Source: CAXTPV01 sp965276715
GTDB taxonomy: Bacteria > Pseudomonadota > Alphaproteobacteria > Acetobacterales > Acetobacteraceae
Assembly (NCBI GenBank): GCA_965276715.1
Contig: OZ255622.1
Coordinates: 1,302,001 to 1,366,000, forward strand
Direction: 5' to 3'
Length of the DNA stretch: 64,000 nucleotides
Part shown: one piece after another, positions 15,905 to 24,519 of the stretch
Numbering within the stretch: the first letter of the stretch is position 1
Layout of the letters: every line of letters begins with the position of its first letter
Translations under genes and position numbers: made by a program
Notes under the pieces: generated by a model
The model's database searches: none
The model's input: only the letters and a program-made list of their open reading frames with translations
What the model was told of the DNA's origin: nothing

Positions 15905-17082
15905 TGTCCTGCTCCGCAATTGCCGACTAATATCTCCTGATCGTGAGAGTTTCGGGAGAAATGCCTTGATGGGACGACCGATCAAGCGACTGCGTGCTGA
16001 ACCTGGCGCTGTCACGGAGCTTCGACGCCGGTCGCGGTCGGCCATCGTCGACGTGCGGGAGCGCGAGCGTGCCGACATCATCCTGCTTCGGCTCGACGGC
16101 GTCGGGGTTGAAGCCGTCGCCGAGCGGCTGAATACGACGCCCAAGCGCGTCTCGACGTGGTCGAGGCGGTTCGAGAGGTTCGGTCTTGCGGGGCTGGATG
16201 ATCGACCGGGTCGTGGCCGCAAGGCTTCGATCCCGGAGGTGAAAGTGGCACGCGTGCTGACCGAAGCGACCCGTCCGCCGAAGGGTAGACGCCGCTGGAG
16301 CCTGCGGTCGATGAGCCGTCACGCCGGGGTCTCCGCGAGTTCGGTCCAGCGCCTGTGGTCGAGGAACGACCTCAAGCCACATCGTCTGAGGACCTTCAAG
16401 CTGTCGAACGATCCGAAATTCGAGGAGAAGTTCTGGGACGTCATCGGGCTGTATCTCAATCCGCCCGCGAAGGCGCTGGTGCTGTGCTGCGACGAGAAAA
16501 GCCAATGCCAGGCGCTCGAACGCACGCAACTGGGCCTCCCGCTGGCGCCGAAGCGCCCGCCCACGATGACGCACGACTACGTCAGGCATGGCACGATCAC
16601 ACTGTTCGCAGCCCTCAGCCAGTTGACCGGAAAGCTGATCAGCCGCACCGAGGCGAGCCACACGCATGTCGAATGGCTGCGTTTCCTCAAGCAGATTGAT
16701 CGCGAGACGCCGTCCGACGTCGATCTGCATCTGATCGCGGACAACTACGCCACCCATAAACATCCCAATGTGCGGGCGTGGCTGGGCAGACACCCTCGTT
16801 TCCACATGCACTTCACGCCGACCTCGTCCTCGTGGCTCAATCTGGTCGAGCGCTTCTTCGCCGACCTAACCGGCGACGTGATCCGTGTCGGCAGCTTCAC
16901 GTCGGTCAACGAACTGGTCCGTGACATCAAAGCCTATCTCGCCGTGCGCAATGCCGATCCAAAGCCATACGTCTGGAAAGCCACCGGCGCCGAAATCCTC
17001 GCAAAAATCAAACGAGCACGCGTCGCGCTTACCGAAACCACGGCTGCATGACTTCCTGGTCGGCAATTGCGAATCGGGACAC
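15904..17082 (+). mobile_element. IS630-family insertion sequence (element 1, apparently intact)
   Basis: Element of 1179 bp bounded by 24-bp inverted repeats, 15904-15927 and 17059-17082, which match at 21 of 24 positions (core GCAATTGCCGAC). Both ends are flanked by TA (15902-15903 and 17083-17084), the target duplication made by IS630/Tc1-type transposases. It carries one uninterrupted transposase gene and inserted exactly in the TAG stop of the upstream hydrolase; because the base after TA is G on both sides, the stop codon is preserved. Confidence 0.9.
15969..17051 (+). CDS. IS630-family transposase (full length)
   Basis: Protein of 360 residues. Residues about 25-130 hold a helix-turn-helix ('GVGVEAVAERLNTTPKRVST') and a second DNA-binding region ('SLRSMSRHAGVSASSVQRLW'); the DDE catalytic core follows: first Asp in 'LVLCCDEKSQCQAL', second in 'HLIADNYATHKHP', and the acidic residue in 'TPTSSSWLNLVERFFADLT'. 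ATG 15969 is the first start in frame after the left inverted repeat and matches the family's 'MGRP' opening. All catalytic residues are present, so the element may be mobile. Confidence 0.9.
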   Translation: MGRPIKRLRAEPGAVTELRRRSRSAIVDVRERERADIILLRLDGVGVEAVAERLNTTPKRVSTWSRRFERFGLAGLDDRPGRGRKASIPEVKVARVLTEATRPPKGRRRWSLRSMSRHAGVSASSVQRLWSRNDLKPHRLRTFKLSNDPKFEEKFWDVIGLYLNPPAKALVLCCDEKSQCQALERTQLGLPLAPKRPPTMTHDYVRHGTITLFAALSQLTGKLISRTEASHTHVEWLRFLKQIDRETPSDVDLHLIADNYATHKHPNVRAWLGRHPRFHMHFTPTSSSWLNLVERFFADLTGDVIRVGSFTSVNELVRDIKAYLAVRNADPKPYVWKATGAEILAKIKRARVALTETTAA

Positions 17083-17155
17083 TAGGCGTCGAGGTCACAC
17101 TAACCATTCCGAAAGCGTGGCATCGCGAAGTCGAGGAAGAGTTGCGCTTTCTTAG

Positions 17156-18865
17156 CCCGCATTTCTCACCGATGTCGTGATCGTTTCGGTTTATCTCGGT
17201 TGTCTTGTCTGCTGAGCGGCTGACGGAGTTGTTTGGGTATCGACGGGTAGAATCTGGTCGCATCTGTTCAGTCACCGGTTCGCAAGGTCGGTGCGGCTTG
17301 AGTCGAAGTGTCCTTGCGGTGTCTGGTTCGTGTTGATCAGGTGCTGGCTCGTCGGAGCATCGCGTGCGCCAGCGCGAACTCACGCTGCGACGGGCAGGCG
17401 GAGGCCATCGCGACGGTCACGCGTCGCACGCTGATCCGCACCAGGGCGCCGATCTTGAGCAGCTTGAGCCGGATCGTGCCGCAGGTCGCGTTGGCGAATT
17501 GGGTGTGTGCGAGGCCGATCCGGCGCAGCGCGCAGATCAGTACATAGGCTGCGGAGGCGAACCAGAGGCGCAGCTGATTGGCCCGCATGGTGGCGGCCGA
17601 GTCCGGTCGGCGAACAGGTCGAGCTGGCACTCCTTGATCCGGTTCTCCATTTCGCCACGCGCGCAGTAGATCGCCTGGTAGAGATGCCCGGCCTCGGCTT
17701 CAACGGGCTTGAGCGAGGTGACGACAAAGCGCGGGTTGGCCTCGCCACCGGTCCATTCGGCCTTGCCGATGACGCGGCGCGTGCGGCTCCAACTGTCGAG
17801 CGTCGACCAGGTGAAGTCACGAAACCGGCGCGCGGGCTTGCCCGTCGCCTCGGACTCGCGGCGCGCGTCGCCCATCTCGGCCTCGATCTCGACCGCGAGG
17901 CGGCCGTTGCGCGCCAGGCCGAACAGGTAGTCGACGCGGTTGGCCTCGCACCACGCCATCAGCCGCTCACGCGCAAACCCGCTGTCGGCCCGCAGCAGTA
18001 TGCGCACGCGCGGCCACCGGACACGGATCCGGGCAACGATGCGTCCGATTTCCTCGACCGAGCCCGCGGCGGCATCGATGTTCGAGCGGCGCAGCTTCGC
18101 CGCGAGCAGGTGACGGCCGCAGAACACGTAGAGTGGCAGATAGCAGTAGCCGTCGTAGTACCCGTGGAAGAACCTGCTGCGCGGGCTTACGCGGCCTTCG
18201 GCCACGTTCCTGCTCGCCCTGATGCCCATGCAGCGGGTCGTCGGTGGCGTCGAGATCGAGCGTGATCTGCTTGGGCGGCTTGCGATGCGCATCGAGGAAC
18301 AGATCGACGAACATCGCCTCCATCGCCTCCATCGCCTCCATCGCGTCGGTGTCGGCGGCGAGCTTGGCGTAGCGCGAGGGTTCCGGGCGGCTCAGCTCCA
18401 GCCGGTTCAGAGTGCTCTTGCCCGCCAGCGGCGCGCAGTCCGACCGCCGCGCCGTGAGCTTGCCTGCCAACGTCGCCATCACCGGATCGTGGCGCAGTTC
18501 GTCGTGGTCGATCAGGTCTTCGTAGCCGAGCGCAATGCCCACGATGCGCTGCATGACCAGCGTCTCGACGTCATGCTCGATCAGCACCGGATTGCGTGCG
18601 TCCTTGAAGCAGGCGGCCAAGCGGCGGGTCAGGCCGATCCCTCGGTCGGCAGCGCCGAGCAGCAGGGCGCCCGCATCCGACGTGATCCGACCACCATCAA
18701 AAGACGCCACCACCGCGCGGCCATCCACGCGTGCAAACGCAAACAACGTCGGGCTACACTCTGTCGGCATCGGGGATGTCCTCTGCTTCGCCGTAAGGCT
18801 TTGTCGCAGAAGAACTTTCGCCGAATCAGAGCCCCGATGCACCTACCCAGTGTGAGAAATGCGGT
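17156..18865 (-). mobile_element. IS1380-family insertion sequence (inactivated)
   Basis: About 1.7 kb bounded by short inverted repeats: CCGCATTTCTCAC at 17157-17169 and its complement at 18852-18864. Flanks are TTAG on the left and CTAG on the right, an imperfect 4-bp target duplication. The single minus-strand transposase gene has two frame breaks. The right end lies only 3 bp from the left end of IS630 element 2, which inserted in the TA of the right flank. Confidence 0.8.
17337..18770 (-). pseudogene. IS1380-family transposase, two frameshifts
   Basis: Reading begins at 18770 with 'MPTECSPTLFAFARVDGRAV'. Characteristic IS1380 segments follow: 'ITLDLDATDDPLHGHQ', 'FFHGYYDGYCYLPLYVFCG', 'ILLRADSGFARERLMAWCE', 'GEMENRIKECQLDLFADRT', 'LRLWFASAAYVLICALRRIG'. 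They fall in three frames. Break 1, near 18185-18230, is an extra segment of about 37 nt between 'GHQ' and 'RFFHG' relative to the usual family sequence. Break 2, near 17602, looks like a one-base loss. A 9-bp unit (CATCGCCTC on plus) is repeated 3.7 times at 18312-18344, encoding Met-Glu-Ala repeats. Not expected to make active transposase. Confidence 0.85.
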
Positions 18866-18868
18866 CTA

Positions 18869-19914
18869 GAGCCTGATATCTTCAGCCTGACTCGGTGTGG
18901 GATTCCGTTTCGGCGTGAAATCTGATTCAAGATGCTGGCTGGGCGGAGGCCAGCATCGATGGGTCGTCCGTATTCGTTGGACCTGCGCGAGCGGGTTGTG
19001 TGTGCTGTCCGCTCTGGGATGAGCTGTGGCGAGGCAGCTGAGCGTTTCGAGATCAGCCACTCTTCTGCGATCCGATGGACGCGGCGAGAGCGCGAGACAG
19101 GTAGCCCGGCCGCGTTGCCGATGGGAGGCAAGCGACCATTCACATTGGCGGCCGACCTGCCCTGGATCGCGGCACGTGTGGCTGAGAAGCCCGACATCAC
19201 CTTGCGTGAGTTGCTGGCAGAGCTGCGCGATCGTGGCGTCAAGGTCAGCTATTTCGGTGTCTGGCACATCGTGCGGCGTTCAGGCCTGAGCTTTAAAAAA
19301 AAGCGTTCACGCCAGCGAGCAGGATCGTCCGGACGTCGCCCGCCGCCGCGCGCTATGGAGGCGATACCAGGGCCGGGTTGATGCAGACCGCCTGGTCTTT
19401 GTCGACGAGACCTGGGCCAAGACCAACATGACGCCGATCCGCGGGTGGTTCGCCCGCGGCGAACGCCTGGTGGCCAAGGTGCCGCATGGGCACTGGAAGA
19501 CACTCACGTTCGTCGCCGGATTGCGATCTGACGGGATCTGCGCGCCGTTCGTGCTCGACGGCCCGATCAACGCCGCGAGCTTCCTCGCCTGGGTCGAACA
19601 GTGCCTGGTGCCGACGCTCCGGCCCGGCGACGTCGTGGTCGCCGACAACCTCGGCAGCCACAAGGGTGCCGCGGTCCGTCGTGCCATCCGAGCTGCGGGA
19701 GCGAAGTTGATCTTCCTGCCGCCCTACAGCCCGGACCTCAACCCGATCGAGCAGGCCTTCGCCAAACTCAAGACGCTGTTGCGCAAGGACAACGCACGGA
19801 CCGTCGAAGACACCTGGAAAAGCATCGGCCGCGTGCTCGACGCCTTCAGTCCAATGGAGTGCACAAACTATCTGAGGAACTCAGGATATGCGGCAACCTA
19901 AAGCTATCAGGCTC
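18869..19914 (+). mobile_element. IS630-family insertion sequence (element 2)
   Basis: Element of 1046 bp. Ends read GAGCCTGATATCTTCAGCC (18869 onward) and, on the complement from 19914, GAGCCTGATAGCTTTAGG; about 16 of the first 20 positions match. TA flanks both ends (18867-18868 and 19915-19916). It is unrelated in sequence to element 1 and carries a transposase in two overlapping frames. Confidence 0.88.
18959..19901 (+). CDS. IS630-family transposase split by a frameshift at an A8 run
   Basis: Frame 1 runs from ATG 18959 ('MGRPYSLDLRERVV', helix-turn-helix 'GMSCGEAAERFEISHSSAIR') to the homopolymer at 19295-19302 ('SGLSFKKK') and then diverges. The family continuation 'SVHASEQDRPDVARRRALW', 'VFVDETWAKTNM', 'VVADNLGSHKG', 'FLPPYSPDLNPIEQAFAKLK' is in the +1 frame and ends at 19901. 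Seven As instead of eight would give one continuous protein of about 313 residues. This is either an expressed gene using slippage at the A run, known for some IS630 elements, or a simple inactivating insertion. Confidence 0.8.
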
Positions 19915-20160
19915 TAGGCGCCCAACGATCCGCCCGCTCTTTCAGGAGGCGAACGAAATGGTCCGTACACAACGAGCCGACCCCGATCGCAAGATGGAAA
20001 CACGACGCTGAGCGGCGCGGTCGCGATAAACTGGTTCCAGTGATCCAGACGCACGATATCGGAGGCCTGGTGGCAGGCGACGCGGTGTGGCCGTCATCGG
20101 TGACTTTCCAATAGATCGGCTACTGGCTGTGGGTCATGACCTGCGCCATTCTGCTGCGGT

Positions 20161-20406
20161 TCAGAAGATAAAGCCTGTGTAGCCCATCAAGCAGACGACT
20201 AGACCAGCCCAGAACAGGAACCATCTTTCCTGACAAAAGATAAGATAGAGGCATGAAGCCTGCAACACCACGGAGATAATTACCGAGCAAATCGCGGTAG
20301 TCGGCAACATCGTCGGAATAAAAAAGAAATCAGCAATTGCGGAGAGCAGTATAAGCCAAGTAGCTCCAGTCCTGAGTTGATCTCCTGTCAAAATCGCGGC
20401 GATCAT
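20161..20406 (-). CDS. Small hypothetical membrane protein
   Basis: Protein of 81 residues with about three hydrophobic segments ('TWLILLSAIADFFFIPTML', 'AICSVIISVVLQASCLYLIF', 'FLFWAGLVVCLMGYTGF'). GGGGAG lies 11 nt before the ATG. AT content is well above the surrounding chromosome. It follows the 201-residue hypothetical gene by 89 bp on the same strand. No family recognised. It may be a membrane partner of that gene, but nothing in the sequence proves it. Confidence 0.5.
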   Translation of the reverse strand: MIAAILTGDQLRTGATWLILLSAIADFFFIPTMLPTTAICSVIISVVLQASCLYLIFCQERWFLFWAGLVVCLMGYTGFIF

Positions 20407-20495
20407 CGTGTTGCGATCTCCCCGGTCGGCATCGCGAGATCATAGTCACGGCGCGTCCGGTCGATGGGAAAGTTACGCTTCGCTTGCGCGCTGTC

Positions 20496-21101
20496 CTAGG
20501 CGACCTTGGTATCGTAAGCGACCAATCCGGTGAAGGCCGCCGCGCCGACTGCCATCGACAGCTCGCTGCTGGCGAGCACGGCCGCAAACTCGGGCGCGTA
20601 GCGCTCAAGGAATTTCTTGAGGAAATATTTTCCGATCGTGAACGGTGGTGTCGAGGCACCCATGGTCTCAGCGATGGACGCCTTCTTGTCCATAAGCCAC
20701 TTCCAATCAATCGTGGTTTCGCCGGCAGGGTTTTTCCCCCGCTTTACGAGTTCGTCCAGTTCCCGGAATTGTCGCTCCGGGAGCATCCAGGGAGTCGCGA
20801 CTATATCGTCGCCGGTGATCTGCCTAGGCTGTAGTCCGGTTCCAAATGCTTCATTCTTTCGAGCAAGCAGCCCGCCATAGAAAAGTTGGCGGTTGCTTGT
20901 TGTGACAGCTGTCGCTGGCTTGCTGGAGTTGATCCCTGTCCGGTCGAGAGCCTTGAGCCATGCCAATCGCAGGTCGTTGCTCGACGTGGCGTAGTGAACG
21001 AGACCGATACAAGCACCGAGCGCTTCATCGTCGGACGCGTTCGCTGAGCCAGGAGCGATCTTGAGGGTGGCAAGGTAGTTGCCGAGGCGCACTTGATCCA
21101 T
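20496..21101 (-). CDS. Hypothetical protein
   Basis: Protein of 201 residues, not recognised. It lacks an N-terminal signal; it has a mixed alpha-helical look ('DLRLAWLKALDRTGI', 'RQFRELDELVKRG', 'FTIGKYFLKKFLERYAPEFA') and a hydrophobic C-terminus ('ELSMAVGAAAFTGLVAY'). Base composition is lower in GC than the adjacent uvrC, suggesting acquisition. It lies between the IS cluster and uvrC, transcribed toward the small membrane protein. Whether it is a secreted effector, phage remnant or something else cannot be said. Confidence 0.55.
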   Translation of the reverse strand: MDQVRLGNYLATLKIAPGSANASDDEALGACIGLVHYATSSNDLRLAWLKALDRTGINSSKPATAVTTSNRQLFYGGLLARKNEAFGTGLQPRQITGDDIVATPWMLPERQFRELDELVKRGKNPAGETTIDWKWLMDKKASIAETMGASTPPFTIGKYFLKKFLERYAPEFAAVLASSELSMAVGAAAFTGLVAYDTKVA

Positions 21102-21192
21102 GGACGCACCCAGAAGCCGTTAGCACTGGCGGCAATGAGACTGTTCGGGACAAGATGGTCAAGCCGGATCGCGAAATCTAATCATCGCGGGT

Positions 21193-21210
21193 CTGGGGTG
21201 TTTGCCCCAG
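21193..21210 (-). terminator. Putative terminator hairpin after uvrC
   Basis: CTGGGG, 6-nt loop, CCCCAG: a perfect 6-bp stem 28 bp downstream of the uvrC stop. No T-run follows. The preceding GCGGGTCTGGG resembles the hairpin at 30190-30211 (GCGGGTCCGGG), suggesting a shared intergenic element. Confidence 0.45.
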
Positions 21211-21237
21211 CGGGGTTTCAGGGGCAGCGCACCTGCA

Positions 21238-23139
21238 CTACCCCGCCTTCTCCGGCCGCCAGTCGGGGTGGAAGTGGCCGTAGATGCGGCGGGCGGTCTC
21301 GCGGGAGATGCCGGGCGCCTGTTCGAGGTCGGTCAGGCCGGCGCCCTTGACGCCGCGCGCGGAGCCGAAATGGTTCAGCAGCGCGCGTTTGCGGGCGCTG
21401 CCGATGCCGTCGATCTCGTCGAGCTCGCTGGTGACCAGCGCCTTCGAACGCCCGGCCCGGTGGGTGGTGATCGCGAACCGGTGCGCCTCGTCGCGCAGAC
21501 GCTGCAGGTAGTAGAGCACCGGGTCGCGCGGCGGGAGCTGGAAGGCCGGCCGGCCGGCTACATGGAACCATTCGCGGCCGGCGTCGCGGTCCGGGCCCTT
21601 GGCAATGGCGATCAGCGTCACGTCGGTGACGCCGAGATCGTCGAGCACGCCGCGGACGGCGGAATACTGGCCGGCGCCGCCATCGATCATCACGATTTCG
21701 GGCCAGTCGGGATCGTCGGCAGCACCCCCGGCCTTGAGCGCCTTGCCGAAACGGCGTTCGAGCATCTCGCGCATCATTGCGAAATCGTCGCCGGGCGCGA
21801 TCGGGCCGCGGATCGCGTATTTGCGGTAGGCGCTTTTGCGGAAGCCCTCCGGGCCGCCCACGATCATCACGCCATAGGCGCTGGTGCCCATGATGTGGCT
21901 GTTGTCGTAGACCTCGATCCGCTCGGGCGTGGCGGCGAGGCCGAAGGTGGCGGCGACACCTTCGAGCAGCTTGGCCTGGCCGGCACTTTCGGCGAGCTTG
22001 CGCTCGAGCGCCTCGCGCGCGTTGATCTGGGCGTGCTCGATCACCGCGCGCTTCTCGCCGCGGACCGGGACCGCGATCTCGACCCGGCGGTTGGCCTTGA
22101 TCGAGAGGGCGTCGGCGATCAGGTCGGTCTCGTCCATCGGGTCGCTGGCGAGGATCAGCCGGGGCGGCGTCTTGTCGTCGTAGAACTGGGCGATGAAGGC
22201 GGCGAGCACCTCGCCGGAGCTCTCGCCGCCCTCGCGGGCGCGGCTGTGGGTCGGGAAGAAGGCGCGGTTGCCGTTGTTGCGGCCGCCGCGGATGAAGAAG
22301 ACCTGCACGCAGGTCTGCCCGGCGATCTGCCAGGCGGCGATGACGTCGGCATCGTCGAGGCTGGCCGGATTGATCACGCCGCCGCCCTGCACATGGGTCA
22401 GGCCGCGGATGCGGTCGCGCAAGCTGGCGGCGCGCTCGAATTCGAGGTTTGCGGCCGCGGCCTCCATCTCGGCCGCCAGCTCGCGCTGGACGGTGTTGGC
22501 GCGGCCGGTCAGGAAGGCCTTCGCCTGGGCGACCAGTTCACCATAGGCCGCCTCGTCGATCCGGCCGACGCACGGCGCCGAGCAGCGCTTGATCTGGTGC
22601 AGCAGGCAGGGCCGCGAGCGGTTGGCGAACACGGTGTCGGCGCAGGAGCGCAGCAGGAAGATCCGCTGCATGGCGGTGACGGTCTGGTTGACCGCCCAGG
22701 CGGAGGCGAACGGACCCCAGTAGCTGCGGTTCTTGCCCTGGCTGCCCCGGTGCTTAGCGATCTGCGGGAAGGCGTGGTCCTCGGTCAGCATCAGCCACGG
22801 ATAGGATTTGTCGTCGCGCAGCACGATGTTGAAGCGCGGCTTGAGGCGCTTGATGAGGTTGGCTTCGAGGAGAAGCGCCTCGGCTTCGGTGTGGGTGGTG
22901 ACCACCTCCATCGAGACGGTCTCGTTGACCATCCGGCGCAGGCGCTCGGGGAGACGAGCCGGCTGGGTGTAGGCGACGACACGCTTCCTGAGGCTGCGCG
23001 CCTTGCCGACATAGAGCGCCTCGCCCTTTGCATCGAGCATCCGGTAGACCCCGGGGCTGAGCGGCATCGTTTCGAGCGCACGCCTGATGGCGTCGGCACC
23101 CGGCGCGTCCGACAGGTCGACCTCGACGTCCGATGTCAT
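21238..23139 (-). CDS. uvrC: Excinuclease ABC subunit C
   Basis: Nucleotide-excision-repair nuclease of about 633 residues that makes both incisions beside a lesion after UvrAB loading. GIY-YIG nuclease at residues about 25-105 ('GVYRMLDAKGEALYVGKARS'), a Cys-rich segment 'RPCLLHQIKRCSAPCVG', UVR motif near 215-245, the RNase H-like domain with 'IEVYDNSHIMGTSAYG' and 'PEIVMIDGGAGQ', and C-terminal helix-hairpin-helix repeats ('ELDEIDGIGSARKRALLNHF'). ATG at 23139 is taken; a TTG nine codons upstream is possible. It follows folB on the same strand, 198 bp downstream, so separate or joint transcription are both possible. Confidence 0.97.
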   Translation of the reverse strand: MTSDVEVDLSDAPGADAIRRALETMPLSPGVYRMLDAKGEALYVGKARSLRKRVVAYTQPARLPERLRRMVNETVSMEVVTTHTEAEALLLEANLIKRLKPRFNIVLRDDKSYPWLMLTEDHAFPQIAKHRGSQGKNRSYWGPFASAWAVNQTVTAMQRIFLLRSCADTVFANRSRPCLLHQIKRCSAPCVGRIDEAAYGELVAQAKAFLTGRANTVQRELAAEMEAAAANLEFERAASLRDRIRGLTHVQGGGVINPASLDDADVIAAWQIAGQTCVQVFFIRGGRNNGNRAFFPTHSRAREGGESSGEVLAAFIAQFYDDKTPPRLILASDPMDETDLIADALSIKANRRVEIAVPVRGEKRAVIEHAQINAREALERKLAESAGQAKLLEGVAATFGLAATPERIEVYDNSHIMGTSAYGVMIVGGPEGFRKSAYRKYAIRGPIAPGDDFAMMREMLERRFGKALKAGGAADDPDWPEIVMIDGGAGQYSAVRGVLDDLGVTDVTLIAIAKGPDRDAGREWFHVAGRPAFQLPPRDPVLYYLQRLRDEAHRFAITTHRAGRSKALVTSELDEIDGIGSARKRALLNHFGSARGVKGAGLTDLEQAPGISRETARRIYGHFHPDWRPEKAG

Positions 23140-23337
23140 CGATCTATCCACCAAGGCTGTGGACAAGTCTGTGGGCTAGCGGTCCGCACCACCCGTAATA
23201 TGGCAGATTTCCTACACTTCCGACCCTTTGCCCAATCGGCGGGCAGCGCTGACCAACCCATTGATATGATTGAACAGTTGCGAAAGCGGCTGTCATCGCT
23301 TCAACATAATCCCGCAGTCCGTTGAAATAGCAGGGTG

Positions 23338-23739
23338 TCAATCGGCCCGCGTGGATAAATCGTCGGCGTTCCGCTCGATTTCGACCCCGACGGAGGCCGC
23401 GTCGTCGAAGACGTCGAGCTTTTCGACACGGACGCGCGCGCGCCTGATCCGGGCGTCGAAGAAGGCGGCGCGCGCGATGCGTTCCGCCAGCGTCTCGACC
23501 AGCTTGACGTGGCCGGCGGCGACGGTCTCGCGCACGGTCCGGGCGAGCCGCGCGTAGTCGATCACGAGCGTCAGCTCGTCGCGCTCCGGTCCGCCGATCC
23601 GCTCCTCGATCGCCAGATCGACGTTGATCCGAAGCCGCTGCACGCGTCCGTGCTCATGCGGGTGCACGCCGATCCGGCCCCGCAGCACCATGTCGCGCAG
23701 GAAGACGTGCCGTATGCCCGGCCGGACGATGCCGCTCAC
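23338..23739 (-). CDS. folB: Dihydroneopterin aldolase
   Basis: Protein of 133 residues that converts 7,8-dihydroneopterin to 6-hydroxymethyl-dihydropterin in folate synthesis. Family marks: 'IRHVFLRDMVLRGRIGVHPH' at the N-terminus, 'VIDYARLARTVRETV' near residue 60, 'LVETLAERIARAAF' near 80 and 'RVRVEKLDVF' near 102, where the Lys is catalytic. It begins 3 bp after the stop of the upstream SDR gene, which fits the conserved folB-with-pteridine-reductase-like-SDR pairing. Confidence 0.93.
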   Translation of the reverse strand: MSGIVRPGIRHVFLRDMVLRGRIGVHPHEHGRVQRLRINVDLAIEERIGGPERDELTLVIDYARLARTVRETVAAGHVKLVETLAERIARAAFFDARIRRARVRVEKLDVFDDAASVGVEIERNADDLSTRAD

Positions 23740-23742
23740 CCG

Positions 23743-24519
23743 CTACTCCTCCGCGACCGCGCCGGAGGGCGACGGATGCCATTGAAGGTGCTGGCCGCCA
23801 TCGACCGCGATCATCTGGCCGGTGACCGAGGGCAGCGAGATCAGCGCCATGACGGCGGATGCGACCTCGTCGGGATCGGTGCCGTGGCCGAGCGGCAGCG
23901 AGGCGCACTGCCGGGCGAACTGCGCGTCGGTCTGGCGCGGGCTGGGGGCGGCGGGACCCGGACCGACCGCGTTGACCCGGATCCTGGGCGCGAGGGCCAG
24001 CGCCATCGACCGGGTCAGCGCCCACAGCGCCGCCTTGGAGAGCGTGTAGGACACGAAATGCGGGGTGAGCGACCAGACGCGCTGGTCGAGCAGGTTGACC
24101 ACGCAGCCTTGGGCGTGGTCGGGGAGGTCGCGGGCGAAGTGCTGCATCAGCACGAACGGCGCCCGTGTGTTGGGTTCGAGGTGGGCGTCCCAGCTCTCAC
24201 GGCTGGCATCGTCCCATTCGTCGCGCTCGAAGAGGCTGGCGTTGTTGACCAGGATGCCGATCGGTCCCAGTGCGGCGGCCGCGCGCGCGAGCAGGCCGGC
24301 GGTGTCGGCCTCCCGCGCGAGGTCGGCGCGCAGCACGCAGGCCGCCACGCCGCGCGCTCGGCAGGCGTCGGCCGTCGCCTCGGCGGCGTCGACGCTGGTG
24401 CGGCAATGCACGGCGACCGCCAGGCCGGCATCGGCGAGGCGGAGCGCGATGGCACGTCCGAGGCGGGCGGCGGCGCCGGTTACCAGAGCCGACCGGGGCA
24501 CCCTGTCGAGCCCCGTCAC
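23743..24519 (-). CDS. SDR oxidoreductase, FolM/pteridine-reductase-like
   Basis: Protein of 258 residues. Cofactor loop 'ALVTGAAARLGRAIALRLA', then 'ILVNNASLFERDEW', the catalytic 'VSYTLSKAALW' (Tyr-x3-Lys) and 'RVNAVGPGPAAPS'. The 'NNAS-F--D' and 'NLLDQRV' features are typical of FolM/PTR1-like SDRs that reduce dihydrofolate or dihydromonapterin with NADPH. The placement directly before folB supports a pterin role. It overlaps recR by 4 nt (ATGA). Confidence 0.82.
   Translation of the reverse strand: MTGLDRVPRSALVTGAAARLGRAIALRLADAGLAVAVHCRTSVDAAEATADACRARGVAACVLRADLAREADTAGLLARAAAALGPIGILVNNASLFERDEWDDASRESWDAHLEPNTRAPFVLMQHFARDLPDHAQGCVVNLLDQRVWSLTPHFVSYTLSKAALWALTRSMALALAPRIRVNAVGPGPAAPSPRQTDAQFARQCASLPLGHGTDPDEVASAVMALISLPSVTGQMIAVDGGQHLQWHPSPSGAVAEE

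Noticed and set aside
17507..18265. Plus-strand frame of 252 codons inside the IS1380 element
   Set aside because: It is the reverse of the transposase gene, whose motifs are unmistakable despite the frameshifts.
18312..18344. CRISPR-like short repeats
   Set aside because: Contiguous 9-bp coding repeats with no spacers; simple slippage inside a transposase gene.
19917..20160. Short ORF (ATG near 19958) after IS630 element 2
   Set aside because: It has a fair ribosome site but only 17 codons, no similarity and no partner; the 244-bp stretch shows nothing else.
21202..23325. Long open frame (707 codons) opposite uvrC on the plus strand
   Set aside because: High-GC antisense shadow: no domain is recognisable, the composition is repetitive (Gly/Ala/Asp/Val/Leu) and uvrC is certain. 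The same holds for the long frames opposite dnaX, the carboxypeptidase, the TonB receptor and trpE/ppiD.
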